Shown here: piece after piece, positions 29,556 through 46,999 of the stretch
Numbering within the stretch: the first letter of the stretch is position 1
Layout: every line of letters starts with the position of its first letter
Source of the DNA: Chrysomallon squamiferum
Taxonomy: Eukaryota; Mollusca; Gastropoda; Neomphalida; Peltospiridae
Direction: 5' to 3'
NCBI GenBank assembly: GCA_012295275.1
Contig: CM022678.1
Span: 108,586-172,585 of the forward strand
Length of the DNA stretch: 64,000 nucleotides
The notes under the pieces: generated by a model
The model's database searches: none
What the model was told of the DNA's origin: nothing
What the model saw: the letters and a program-made list of their open reading frames with translations, nothing else
Translations under genes and position numbers: made by a program

Positions 29556-32500
29556 GATACTGAACAATTCTAGAAGTAACTGAGTGTAATGGTGTACTGA
29601 GATCACTGACAACACTGAACAATACTAGAAGTAAACGAGTGTACTGGTATATTGAGATAACTGACAATACTGAACAAATCTAGAAGTAAGTGAGTGTAAT
29701 GGTGTACTCAGATCACTGAAAATACTGAACAATTCTAGAAGTAAATGAGTGTAATGGTTGACTGAGAGCACTGACAATACTCAACAATTCTACAAGAAAA
29801 TGAGTGTAATGGTTGACTGACAGCACTGACAATACTCAACAATTCTACAAGAAAATGAGTGTAATGGTGTACTCAGATCACAGACAATACTCAACAATTC
29901 TACAAGAAAATGAGTGTAATGGTGTACTGAGACCACTGGCAATACTGAAACATTCTAGAAGTAAATAAGTATAATGGAGTTCTGACATGACAGACAATAC
30001 TGAAACAATTCCACAAGTAAATGAGTGTAATGGTGTACTGAGATCACTAACAATACTGAAAAATTCTAGAAGTAAATGAGTGTAATGGTGTTTTGAGAAC
30101 ACTGACAATTCTAAACAATTATAGAAGTAAATGAGTGTAATGGTGTACTGAGATCACTGACAATACTGAAAAATTATACAAGTAAATGACTGTAATGGTG
30201 AAATGAGACCACACACAATACTGAGCACTTCTAGAAGTAAATGAGTGTAATGCTCTACTCAGATCACTGACAATATTGAACAATTCTAGAAGAAAATGAG
30301 TGTAATGGTGCACTGAGATCACTGACAACACTGAACAGTTCAGAAGTAAGTGAGTGTAACGGTGTACTGAGATCACTGACAATACTAAAACATTCTCGAA
30401 GTAAAAGAGTGTAGTGGTGTTCTGACATGACAGTCAATACTGAAACATTCCAGAAGTAAATGAGTCTAATGGTGTACTGAGATCACTAACAATACGGAAC
30501 AATTCTAGAAGTAAATGAGTGTAATGGTGTATTGAGATCACTGACAACACTGAACAATTCTAGAAGTAAAAGAGTTTCATGGTCTACTGAGATCATTAAA
30601 AAAAGTGAACAATTCTAGAAGTAAATGAGTGTACTGGTGTAATGAGATCACTGCCATACCGAACAATTCTAGAAGTAAATGAGTGTACTCGTGTACTGAG
30701 ATAACTGACAATACTGAACAATTCTAGAAATTAATGGGCATACTGAGATCACTGACACCACTGAACAAATTTAGAAGTAAGTGAGTGTAATGGTGTACTG
30801 AGATCAGTGAAAATACTGAACAATTCTAGCAGTAAATGAGAGTGATGATGTACTAATATCGCACACAATATTGAACAATTCTAGAAGTAAATGAGTGGAC
30901 TGGTGTACTTATATCACTGATAATACTGAACAATTCTAGAAGTAAATGAGTGTAATGGTGTATTGAGATCACTCACAATACTGACAAATTCTACAAGTAA
31001 ATGAATGTAATGGCGTTCTGAGATCATACACAATACTGAGCACTTCTAGAAGTGAATGAGTGTAATGGTGTACTGAGATCACTGACAATATTGAACAGTT
31101 CTAGTAGTAAATGAGTGTAATGGTGTTTTTAAACCACTGACAATTCAGAACAATTATAGAAGTAAATAAGTGTAATGGTGTAATGAGATCACTGCCATAC
31201 TGAACAATTCTAGAAGTAAATAAGTACTGGTGTACTCAGGAAACTGACAAAACTAAATAATTCTAGAAGTAAATGTGTGTAATTGTATACTGATATCACA
31301 GAGAATACTAAACAATTCTAGAAGTAAATGATGGTAATGGTGTACTGTGATGAGTGACAATACTGAACAACTCTAGAAGTAAATGAGTTTGATGGTCTAC
31401 TGAGATCATTCACAAAACTGAACAATTCTAGAAGTAAATGAGTATAATGATGTAATGAGATCACTGCCGTACTGAACAATTCTAGAAGTAAATCAGTGTA
31501 CTCGTTTATTAAGATAACTGACAATACTGAACAATCCTAGAAGTTAATGAGTGTACTGAGATCACTGACACCACTGAACAAATGTAGAAGTAAATGATTA
31601 TAATGGTGTACTGATATCACTGATAATAATGAACAATTCTACAAGTAAATGAGTCTAATGGTGTACTGAGATCACTAAAAATATTGAACAATTCTAGAAG
31701 TAAATGAGTGTACTAGTGTTTTTAAACCACTGACAATTCTGAAAAATTATAGAAGTAAATGATTGTAATGGTGTATTGAGATCACTGACAACAGTGAAAA
31801 ATTCTACAAGTAAATGAACGTAATGGTGTACTGAGATCACACACAATACTGAGCACTTCTAGAAGTAAATGAGTGTAATGATGTACTGAGATCACTGAGA
31901 ACTCTGAACAATTCTACAAGTAAATGATTGTAATTATGTACTGCTATCGCAGACAATATTGAACACAATTCTAGAAGTAAATGAGAGTACTGGTGTACTT
32001 ATATCACTGATAATACTGAGCACTTCTAGAAGTAAATGAGTGTAATGATGTACTGCTATCGCAGACAATACTGAACAATTCTAGAAGTAAATGAGTGTAA
32101 TGGTGCACTAATATCACTGACAACACTGAAAAATTCTAGAAGTAAATGAGTATAATGGTGTACTGAGATCACTAAGAACACTGAACAATTCTAGAAGTAA
32201 ATGAGGGTAATGGTGTTTTGAGACCACTAAGAACACTGAACAATTCTAGAAGTAAATGAGTATAATGGTGTTTTGAGACCACTAAGAACACTGAACAATT
32301 CTAGAAGTAAATGAGTATAACGGTTGACGGAGATCACTGACGATAGTGAACAATTCAAGAAGTAAATGAGTGTAATGGTACACTGATATCACAGTCAATA
32401 CTAAACAATTCTAGAAGTAAATGATTCTAATGGTGCACTGTGATGAGTGACAATACTGAACAACTCTAAAAGTAAATGTGTGTAATGGTTGACTGATAGC

Positions 32501-35500
32501 TCTGCAGTAGTGAACAATTCTAGAAGTAAATGAGTGTAATGATCTCGCAGACAATACTGAACAATTCTAGAAGTAAATGAGAGTAATGGTGTACTTAGAC
32601 CATTGACAATACTGAACAATTCTAGAAGTAAATGAGTGTAATGGTGTACTGAGATCACACACAATACTGAGCACTTCTAGAAGTATATGAGTGTAATGGT
32701 GTACTCAGATCACTGACAATACTAAACAATTCCAGAAGTAAATGAGTGTAATGGTGTATTGAGATCACTGACAATACTGAACAATTCTAGAAGTAAATGA
32801 GTGTAATGGTGTATTGAGATCACTGACAATACTGAAAAACTACAAGTAAATGAGTGTAATGGTTGACTAAGAGGACTGCATTACTGAACAATTCTAGAAG
32901 TAAATGAATGTAATGGTGTATTGAGATCACTGACAATACTGAACAACTCTACAAGTAAATGAGTGTAATGGTTGACTAAGAGGACTGCATTACTGAACAA
33001 TTCTAGAAGTAAATGAGTGTAATGGTGTACTGAGATCACTGCCATACTGAAACATTGTAGAAGTAAATAAGTACTGGTGTACTGAGATCACTGACACCAC
33101 TGAACATATCTAGAAGTAACTGAGTGTAATGGTGTTCTGAGATAATTGAGAATACTGAACAATTCTAGAAGTAAATGAGTGTAATGGTGTACTAAGATCA
33201 CTCACAATGTTGAACAATTCTAGAAGTAAATGAGTGTACTGGTGTACTGAGATCACTGACATAGTGAACAATTCTAGAAGTAAATGAGTGTGATGGTGTA
33301 CTGATATCACAGACAATAATAAACAATTCTAGAAGTAAATGAGTGTAATGGAGTACTCAGATCACTGACACCACTGAACAAATCTAGAAGTAACTGAGTG
33401 TAATGGTGTACTGAGATCACTGACATAGTGAACAATTCTAGAAGTAAATGAGTGTACTGGTGTACTGAGATCACTGACACCACTGAACAAATCTAGAAGT
33501 AACTGAGTGTAATGGTGTACTGAGAAAAGTGAGAATACTGAACAATTCTACAAGTAAATGAGTGTAATGGTGTACTGAGACCACACACAATACTGAGCAC
33601 TTCTAGAAGTAAATGAGTGTAATGATGTACTGAGATCACTGACAATACCGAACAATTCTAGAAGTAAATGAGTGTAATGGTGTTTTTAAACCACTGACAA
33701 TTCTGAACAATTACAGAAGTAAATGAGTGTAATGGTGTATTGAGATCACTGACAATACTGAAACATTCTACAAGTAAATGAGTGTGATGGTGTACTGAGA
33801 CCACACACAATACTGAGCACTTCTAGAAGTGAATGAGAGTAATGCTGTACTCAGATCATTGACAATATTGAAAAGTTCTAGAAGTAAATGAGTGTAATAG
33901 TGTTTTTAAACCACTGACAATTCTGAACAATTACAGAAGTAAATGTGTGTAATGGTGTATTGAGATCACTGACAATACTGAAACATTCTACAAGTAAATG
34001 AGTGTGATGGTGTACTGAGACCACACACAATACTGAGCACTTCTAGAAGTAAATGAGTGTAATGGTGTACTGATATCACAGACAATAATAAACAATTCTA
34101 GAAGTAAATGAGTGTAATGGAGTACTCAGATCACTGACAATATTGAACAGTTCTAGAAGTAAATGAGTGTAATGGTGTACTGAGATCATACAGAATACTG
34201 ATAACTTCTAGAAGTGAATAAGTGTAATGGTGTACTGAGATCAATGACAATATTGAACAGTTCTAGAAGTAAATGAGTGTAATGGTGTACTGATATCACA
34301 GACAATAATAAAAAATTCTAGAAGTAAATGAGTGTAATGGAGTACTCAGATCACTGACAATACTGTTCAATTCTACAAGACAATGAGTGTAATGGCTGAC
34401 TGAGAGGACAGACAACATTGAACAATTCTAAAAGACAATTAGTGTAATGGTGTACAGAGACCACTGACAATACTGAAACATTCTAGAAGTATATGAGTGC
34501 AATGGTGTTCTGACATGACAGACAATACTGAACAATTCCACAAGTAAATGAGTGTAATGGGTACTGAGAACAGTAACAATTCTAGAAGTAAATCATTGTA
34601 ATGGTCCTTTTAAACCACTGACAATTCTGAACTATTATAGAAGTAAATGAATGTAATGCTGTAGTGAGATCACTGACAATACTGAACAATTCTAGAAGAA
34701 AATGAGTGTAATGGTGTACTGAGATCAGTGACAATACTGTTCAGTTCTACAAGAAAATGATGCAATGGTTGACTGAGAGCAGAGACAACACTGAACAATT
34801 CTAAAAGAAAATTAGTGTAATATTCCACAGAGATCACTGACAATACTGAACAATTCTAGAAGTAAATGAGTGTAATGGTGTTTTGAGACAAATGAGAATA
34901 CTCAACAATATTAGAAGTGAATGACTGTAATGGTTGACTCAGATCAGTGACAATACTGAACAAATCAAGAAGTAAATGAGTGTAATGGTGTACTGGGATC
35001 ACTGACAAAACTGAACAATTCTAGAAGTAAATGAATGTACTGGTGTACTGATATCAGTGATAATACTGAACAATACAAGAAGTAAACGAGTGTAATGGTG
35101 TACTGAGATCACTGACAATACTGAAAAATTCTACAAGTAAATGAGTGTAATGGTGTACTGAGACCACACACAATACTGAGTACTTCTAGAAGTAAATGAG
35201 TGTAATGGTGTTCTGACATCACTGACAATACTGAACAATTCTAGAAGTAACTGAGTGTAATGATATCCTCAGATCACTGAAAACTCTGAACAATTCTACA
35301 AGTAAATGAGTGTAATGATGTACTGCTATCGCAGAGAATATTGAACAATTCTAGAAGTAAATGAGTGTACTGCTGTACTGATGTCACTGATAATACTGAA
35401 CAATTCTATAAGTAAATGAGTGTAATGGTGTTTTTAAACCACTGACAAATCTGAACAATTATAGAAGTAAATGATTCTAATGGTGTATTGAGATCACTAA

Positions 35501-36908
35501 CAATACTGAAACATTCTACAAGTAAATTGATGTAATGGTGTACTGAGACCACACACAATACTGAGCACTTCTAGAAGTAAATTAGTGTAATGGTGTACTG
35601 AGATCACTGACAATACTGAACAATTCTACAATTATATGAGTGTAATGTTGAACTGAGATCACACACAATACTGAAACATTCTAGAAGTGAATGAGTGTAA
35701 TAGTGTACTCATATCACTGAGAAAACAACAATTCTAGAAGTAAATGAGTGTAGTGGTGTACTGAGATCACTGACATACTAGAAGTAAATAAGTACTGGTC
35801 TACTCAGGTCCCTGACAACACTAAACAATTCTAAAAGGAAATGAGTGTAATGGTTGACTGAGAGTACTGCAATACTGAACAATTCTAGAAGCAAATGAGT
35901 GGACTGGTGTACTGAGATCAGTCACAATACTGAGCAATTCTAGAAGTAAATGAGTCTAATGGTGTACTCAGATCACTGACAATAGTGAACAATTCTAGAA
36001 GTAAATGATTGTAATGATGTACTGATATCGCAGACAATATTGAACAATTCTAGAAGTAAATGAGTGTACTGGTGTACTGATATCACTGATAATACTCAAC
36101 AATTCTACAAGTAAACGAGTGAAATAGTGTGCTGAGATCACTAACAATACTCAAGAATTCTAGAAGTAAATGAGCGTAACGGTGTTTTTGAACCACTAAC
36201 AATTCTGAACAATTATAGAAGTAAATGAGTTTAATGGTGTATTGAGATCACTGATAATACTGAACAATACTAGAAGTAAATGAGTTTAATGGTGTTTTGA
36301 GATCACTGCAACACTGAAAAATTCTAGAAGTAAATGAGTTTGATGGTCTACTGAGATCATTCACAAAACTGAACAATTCTACAAATAAATGAGTGTAATG
36401 GTTTACTGAGATCACTGACAATACCGAACAATTCTAGAAGCAAATGAGTGTAATGGTGCACTCAGATCACTGACAATACTGATCAATTCTACAAGTAAAT
36501 GAGTGTAATGGTGTACTGAGATCAGTGAGAATACTGAACAAATCTAGAAGTAAATGAGTGTAATGCTGTACTGAGATCACTGAGAATGCTGAACAATTCT
36601 ACAAGTAAAAGAGTGTAATGGTTGACTGATATCAGTGAGAATACTGAAGAAATCTAGAAGTAAATGAGTATTCTAGTGTACTGATATCTGTGTGAATACT
36701 GAATAAATCTAGAAGTAAATGAGTGTAATGGTGTACTGAGATCAGTAAAATACTGAACAATTCTACAAGTAAATGAGTGTAATGGTGTACTGATATCACT
36801 AAAATACTGAATAATTCTAGAAGCAAATGAGTGTAATGGTGTAGAGATCACTGACAACACTGAACAGTTAAGAATTAAATGAGTGTATTGGTATAATGAG
36901 ATCACTAA
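29555..36908. repeat. 55-bp satellite array, ~130 copies
   Basis: Consensus built from tgaacaattctagaagtaaa, tgagtgtaatggtgtactga and gatcactgacaatac, 55 bp, over about 7.35 kb. Most units keep TTCTAGAA; a common variant has TTCTACAA. Variant classes (tttttaaaccactgacaatt; gagaccacacacaatactgagcacttctag) recur in the same order about every 220 bp, for example at 33680-33830 and 33900-34050, showing higher-order duplication of four-unit blocks. Because 55 is one more than a multiple of three, minus-strand open frames with HHYTHLLLELFS-like repeats arise by chance; I see no splice or start evidence for them. Confidence 0.95.
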
Positions 36909-37095
36909 GCAATGTCTAAAGATATATGGAACTTCAGAAACTCAGGTCACTAAAGACACCGAAGAGGTGGATTGAAGAACTGACTGGAAAGACATAATAT
37001 GTGACCCAGGACAACAAAACATGTCTTAAGTTGCATTTTGTTCACTGCTTTTTAACTAAATAAATAAAACAAGAAGTAAAATATAAAGGAGAAAC

Positions 37096-37136
<41 letters not shown>

Positions 37137-37447
37137 TATTTAAAATCAAATAAATAAAATAATTTAAAAATCCAAAACCCCCAAATATATATAAATAAAT
37201 AAGTAGAAAATATTTATAAAAAAAAATGGTGAGATAATTCTGAGGTGTGTGTTGTCATGTGTACTGCCAGTCAAAAAAAAAAGAACAAATGAGCAGTTAA
37301 CCTCTCAGTTTTGTTGTGTATCATTAACATATTAAAACTGTGAGTAAAAATATTACCACTGACAACTGCAGCTGCTGAACTCTGTTTGTGGACTTGAATG
37401 TGCTGGAAGCAACCCACCAGAACACAGCAACATCTCTGGGGATGGAG
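36909..37447. other. Unique AT-rich sequence after the satellite
   Basis: (AAT)n at about 37096-37132 and the likely 3' UTR of the minus-strand gene ending at 37448. No other feature. Confidence 0.4.
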
Positions 37448-39159
37448 TCAAGCTGGGTTCTGTCTTTGATTGGAATTTAGATGAACATTCGCCAGAACAG
37501 ATTTCAACACAGTTCCAATAACTCCATTATCAACCAGCTTCTTTCGAGAATCCCTGTAATAAAGAAAAAAAATGATTAAATGTCATTAATTGTTATGAAC
37601 TCTACAAGAAAAACTGAAAAAGATGTTTATTAAATTAAAAATAAATTATAAAATAAAAGATATTAAACATTAATAAATAGTATTTTCACCCGTATGAATA
37701 TAGTTTTCCTGCTGTGTGAATTAATATAATTAATACTACATTAGTTTAGTTTAATATAAAATCTAAATCCTCAGAAGAAGAATTAAATAAACATAAAAGA
37801 AATAAAACAGTAAATATAAATAAATAAATAATTATTTATTTTATTATATTTTTTTTTAATTTGTACTGTAATGTAGTTTGATATTAGGTATAAAATAACT
37901 GAAGACATTAAACATTTTATAGAATATATATTAATGAAAGGAAACTTGAAGACTAATTTGTTAGTATTAACAAAGAGAATTACAATTAGTAAAGAAACAA
38001 TGCACACATTTTATTTTACTCAAACACTAACAACTTTAACTAGGTGCTTCCAAATGTTACACTACTGTTACCAGAATATTCTTTGTATCAACAATATGCT
38101 GAATCTTCCTCCACAGAGCTTGGACACTGCTGAAAAAACATCTTCATGAACTCTTTCACTGCTGCACTGGAGACAGCTTTCTCAAAGTCAGTCTAGATAA
38201 TCTGTGGCTTCAAATTCAAGTTTTTTCTGCTTCAATCTTCACTAGTTGAAAAACTGAGACATACATAGCTTCAGCCTTGTTTGGAATGAACATGTAAACA
38301 AGAGGGTATGTGATGTCCTGGATTTCTGCATGAAGATTGTAAAACCAGTGTTTCGTATCACACTCTTAAACCTGCTGCAATGAGACCTGATGAATTGTCT
38401 CCCTTTTTTCTTATTTCACCTGAGAGTACTGGTCACAATGGAGACTGTACCTGTGAGTTATATAACTGCTACCTGTACAAGATATTTATGATCTTGAAAT
38501 AATATACAAGTTATTAATTTCATAAAAAAAGAGAAACATTAAAGGAAAGAAAAAAAGCAATAAATAAATAAAGAAGAAAAAAGAGCAATAATAGTAAAAA
38601 CAAAAAATATTATCCTAATAACAATATTAATGTATGATAGTTTCTTTGATTTTGCTTCTGGAGAGAAATACTGCATAAATTACCACAACAAGTTAACAAA
38701 ATGCTTAAATAAATGTTTCTTTGTTTAAGAATATAAAACAGTTCATTCACTGAAGGCAAGCTTGCATTTGTATGGTTATTAAAACAACAAAAGCATTCAG
38801 TAATTTTGTAAAATAATTTTCTAGTCATCATTTAAAATCATAAGCTTTTATATCATTTTATTTACATTGTTGTAAAATTATAGTAAACTGAATTTGAATA
38901 AAAATATTTTTAGTTAAAACATTAAAACTTTGATTTCTGATTAAATAAAATATCATTCCCTCAAAGAGAGGTAATACAGGAAATATCACAACTAACTTTG
39001 CTGCAGAATTAGAAACACCATGATAATGTTTCTAAGGAAATCCACTCACATTTCCATTAATGAGGTCAGAGATCTTTCTGTGACATCTTTGAAAAGACCA
39101 TGAGGGTTTCCAGGGATGTCCATGTAATCAAGAATTTCATTTGCCTGACTTCTGAGTTC
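37448..39159 (-). CDS. Two-exon 3' part of an unrecognised gene
   Basis: Exon 39159-39050 lies between CATCTGTAG and donor AT|GTGAGT and encodes ELRSQANEILDYMDIP, NPHGLFKDVTE and RSLTSLME in phase 0, leaving two bases. Exon 37553-37448, after TTTATTACAG, takes those two bases and reads DSRKKLVDNGVIGTVLKSVL, ANVHLNSNQRQNPA and a stop. The phase agreement and the open frames support a real spliced gene. The helical, leucine-rich character would suit an armadillo/HEAT-like or adaptor protein, but I do not recognise the family. Upstream exons (higher coordinates) were not found. A MULE relic lies in the intron. Confidence 0.5.
38030..38365 (-). pseudogene. MULE transposase relic
   Basis: Minus strand, with frame changes: LHAEIQDI, TYPLVYMFIPNKAEAMY, NLNLKPQII-stop-TDFEKAV and CFFSSVQALWRKIQHI. 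These are the recognisable blocks of the MULE transposase catalytic domain (YPLxYxLxPNKxExxY; the DFE catalytic segment; GCxFHxxQxxWRxxQ). At least two stops and two indels. Only the core domain is left; no termini found. Confidence 0.8.
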
Positions 39160-42100
39160 CTACAGATGAAACAGAGAATTACAATATTAAGTATAATAAC
39201 AAATTCAGTAATAATATGGAAATAGTTTTATAGGCAAAGGAATTTGTTTCTCTAACATGAAATAATTTATCTTATTGGATTAAAGTATTTTGTTAAACTC
39301 GAACGGTTTCTAGGTTGTATTGTCTTTTTTCCCTTTGTAACTTTATGATGCTAACTTAAGTTTGAAAATGATTATATATCTGCAATTTATTGTTCAATTT
39401 TAATTTCAAGGAAGGGTATTAATTAGCATTGAGTATTAAATAAAGAAAATACCAAAACAAGAACACACATAGATACTAGTTAACTATTTAACTTTCACTT
39501 TTTGTATAAATGTAATGAAAAGTAAGTGTAAACTAAAATATTCAATATAATAAATAACTAAATAAATAAAAGAACAGCTAATATTTTAATATACTGCACA
39601 AATAATTTAATTTTTTTTTTAAAATGAAGATTTAAAATTTGTTTTTAATATTTATAGAAGCTCAATTTCTGTATTGCAAAAATACAATATCCTGGTGCGT
39701 ATAGAGGGTAGAGGAGGGTAAGGAATACAAATAATAACCATAACTAAGGAAGAAAGAAACAAGACTCAGTGACACAGAAAAATTAAATATAAAAACTATT
39801 GTAAGACTGACATCTCCAAACAGGACAAAGTGACCCAGGTTTATGACAACAACACTAATGAGACTGAATAAACCATCAGTTCATTTTACTGATATATTTG
39901 AGAAAAAACAGAATCATTCTTGTGCATTTACTACTTCTTTGCTGACATCTACATGTTGGAAGATCAACTAGGAGTGGCTGTTATTTCTCAACTCACAGAC
40001 TTCACCTCTGGTAACACCAGTGACACAAAACTGTGTGACAAGGTTTTGAGAATGAAAACAAATAAACTCATTATGAATATTATAAAATATTTCACAATTG
40101 AAAATGAGAAAACAACAACTAATAAATAAAGTAACAGTGCATCAGTTGAACACTTTTGTAATATTTTTATACTAATACATACTTGACCATGGACAGTAAC
40201 ATCAAGGACATTTCGGTATTGTTGCCATATAAAACACCCCACTTGTTAGGGATGGTTCTGTATATAAAACAGCTGATCCTAGATCATTTAAGAGATTCTT
40301 CAGTTCTAAGTACATAAGTGTGCAAAGCAATGTTTAAACAAAAGCAATTCACTTCAGTTTGGCATTTTCTTCTTAAGTTCAGTTGTTTTGTGACAGGGCT
40401 TCTATTGTCTCTCATAGAAACACATTAACATCTAGAAGATTCCCCGATAGGCATGATTCCATTTTTATAATCTTGAGATTATAGAAATGAAGAAGAATTA
40501 TGCTAAAAATACTAGCATATGAAAATCAACATAAATATAAAATGGAACGTGGTAACTTTGGACTTCAGCAATCTCAACATGCTGTTTCAAGATGCACATA
40601 AATACATCTACTTTTGTCAGTTACAAATACTAGGGTATTAACAAAACAACTAAAACATAGAAAAGTTACCTTTTTGTATAGTCTTTTATTTGTATCAGAA
40701 AAACATTTATAAACCAGTTATAATGTAATAAAACCTCCATAAATAAATGAATGTGCATGCTTGCAGTCTGTATATATTTAGTTACATGTCACTCTTCAGC
40801 TATGGTAGGCCATTTCTGTCAAACTTGCCTTGTATTCATGTTAACTGGGAAGTAAAGTAAAATCATATGACAACTTAACATGGTCCATGTTTAGAAACAC
40901 ATAAAAACAAACCCAAATAGCAGCATATTTACATCAGTCCTGTCAAACTATTAAACTAAACTGTACTCCACACAACTGAATTTTGTTTATAATAGATAAG
41001 TGAAACATCGCTAGATAATAGTAAATAATAATTTACTTGACAGTACATTTGTTGTGAGATTCCTGAGTCACAAATAACTTTTTAAAGTGGATAACTTTTT
41101 GTCAGTGTAATTACATGATACACTTGTGTCATGTTTGCTGCTGTACGTCTATCTAGCTACATACAGGTATCATGTATATCCTGGGGTGAATCTGTTATCA
41201 AACTAATGAAGTGTAAACTTCAGGGTCCTAAACCCACAATAAGCAACTTTAGACCAAATGTCTTCAAAATCTGACGTGGTTAAATGCTTAAAATCTGTTA
41301 TGGAAAAAGCCACAGAAGAAGATAAACATGTTTAGCCAGACCTTGTTGCTGCTTGTGAAGGCCTCAAAAATATAGGTCCACTACTGTATTTATGTATGTT
41401 GCCTATGATGTATATGGCCTTGCTTTTAATTCAAGATATCTTTTATATTTAGTCGTCACATATTTAGAGGCCATACTTGCTTGTGTAGATTTGATTAATC
41501 ATGTGACCTAAGCTGTTTTTTATAAGTTAAAGTTGACTACTGAAAACATATCAGGCTTGGATTTGATTATCAGAAATCATGTTTAAAAGGAATCTTCTTA
41601 TTCGTGATACTGATACTGTAGCTAGGTATCACCTCACACAGTTTCCATATAACAACACTTCTACTTGAAGAAGTGCGAGAGTTACTTCAGTAATTTAAAA
41701 AGAACAATCACTCAAATAAATCTAATAATTTTATCTTCATGAGTACTTTTCTAGAGAATTGTTGGACATTTTTAAAGATATAAACTAACAAGTTGATTAC
41801 CTACAGAATGTGACTTTTAGAACAGACATCATTTGGACCAAAACTGTATAACAATGAAAACACTAACATAAATATAACAAAAAAGTGTCATTTTATAAAT
41901 ACAGTATTACCCTATCTTTTAACTTTTTGTCTCACATTGTAACTTGTATCTTTTAATTAGTTTCTATTAAAATTTGAATAATAACAACATCATCAATGAT
42001 AATAATAATAAAGCAGTGTACTTCTATGTGTTCACTTATAATGAGAGATGTGGTCCAAGATTACTAAAGTCTGAATTTACCTCTAATCACATAAAACACA

Positions 42101-42924
42101 CAGTTTTGTAAGTAGTGACATAAGTAACACTTACTCCATACAACCAGTGTCACCAGCTGCACAGAAATAATGAATATGTATCAGCTGTGTTTACTGAGAA
42201 AATACTCATTTGTAAATGTATTTCCATGTGGAAATTAACACAGATCATGTTCATTATTATAAATTGTAACCATAACTACTTAAACATATTTAATAAATTG
42301 TGCTCTGGCATATTCAGTATTAATGAAACTAAAAACTACATTTCAATGTGAAAAACTGTCACTTTTTCAATTGCTCAGAAAGTTTCACATCTAAGAATTT
42401 CTAATACAGGCTCCTCTAGTTGTACATAAAATAGAAGTCAATAACATTCATATTTTAAACTCAAACCGAGATTATTTGTAACAAACACATTACTTCTTGG
42501 TTTTCAATAAAATCAAAACTGGAATGAATTTTAAAGCAAAAGTTATAAAAATCAAAAATAGTTTAAAACAACTTATTTCAAATTTACCAGGAGAAAACTT
42601 CAACCAATCATAATCCACACCAGCCCAGTGAACATTCTAGAATGAGCATTGTCTGACTGTGTAGAGCTGAAACCTGCGAGAAAAATAAATCTCAGAGTAA
42701 GGGAAGTAATAATTAAAATGTATGACTAATAAAAAGTCTTACACTGTATTCAGAAACAGATACTGGTTATGTCTTGAAAACTGCTAAATGTTAACATTCT
42801 CATTCTGCATGTGTCAGTTTTAAATATTATTTAGTATTTACAATTACCTACCTGAAACAATAGATATCAAATACAAATATGAATATTCATGATTAAGTAA
42901 TGAATATTAATGTTATGAAAATGA
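39160..42924. other. AT-rich unique sequence, no gene supported
   Basis: Short open frames only. Possible exon-like pieces near 39960-40125 (plus) and 42590-42680 (minus) lack homology or phase partners, so I leave them uncalled. Confidence 0.4.
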
Positions 42925-43090
42925 GTACAGGGCAGGACAAACTGCTGATGTCTGCCTGGTCTGTTCACCTCTCACTCGATTCATCATCATCATCAACATC
43001 AGCTCTGGTGTTGACAGCCAGTAACTGTAATCATTCTGTGATGTTGTGCTGCACAAATCTTCTCAAACTGTTTACAGGGCTACCTGCAGT
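42925..43090 (-). pseudogene. Collagen IV NC1 domain relic
   Basis: After TTACACTGCAG the minus strand reads NSLRRF, then in another frame QNDYSYWLSTPELM. SLRRF and NDYSYWLSTPE are signature segments of the type IV collagen C-terminal NC1 domain (network-forming basement-membrane collagen). The sequence expected between them is shortened, and stops (TAA, TGA) interrupt the frame that carries YWLSTPE. The 3' part dissolves into a (GAT)n expansion. A dead fragment. Confidence 0.75.
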
Positions 43091-43347
43091 GTAATATTTT
43101 TTTTTTTTTTTTTGTTCTCTTAGAATAGTTTTTCTGTTTGTTTGTAAAACAAAAACCATTTTATCATTCAATAAATCTGTATCCTGAGGAAAAATACAAT
43201 TTTAAAAACAGTTTGAATATATAGAAAAATACATTTTAAACAGTATTTATTTATTTATTTATCTTGTATCAGATCTTAAAAAGTGAATGCCTCTATTTCA
43301 GTCTTCAGTTTTGATAACTTTAGAACATGAAATTAAGCAAAAAAGAA

Positions 43348-43465
43348 ACCAGGAAACCTGGTAGACCAGGAACACAATCATTACCATGAAGTCCTTGAAC
43401 TCCAGGTGCCACAGGATCTCCATGGATACCAATTTCTCCAGTGTAATCAGCTTCACCATTTCTAC
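43348..43465 (-). pseudogene. Collagen Gly-X-Y exon, decayed
   Basis: After TTTTTTCAG the minus strand encodes thirteen triplets: GRN GEA DYT GEI GIH GDP VAP GVQ GLH GND CVP GLP GFL. Three of the glycines are replaced (Asp, Val, Cys), each explicable by one base change from a GGN codon, and no donor follows. It lies 260 bp upstream, on the same strand, of the NC1 relic, so the two probably come from one collagen IV gene. Confidence 0.75.
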
Positions 43466-46877
<3,412 letters not shown>

Positions 46878-46999
46878 TTATTTAGTATTAAAACACAAAT
46901 ACCAGAATATATATATACACAGAGACATTTATACACACTTACATACACACATATACGTACGTACATATATAGATACACCCACAGACATACATGTGAGAT

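Noticed and set aside
29555-36908. Minus-strand frames with repeated HHYTHLLLELFS
   Set aside because: They arise from the 55-bp period cycling through frames; stops recur, and there are no starts, splice sites or family matches.
41258-41338. Short plus-strand frame MSSKSDVVKCLKSVMEKA
   Set aside because: Only 26 codons, no splice context and no recognised family.
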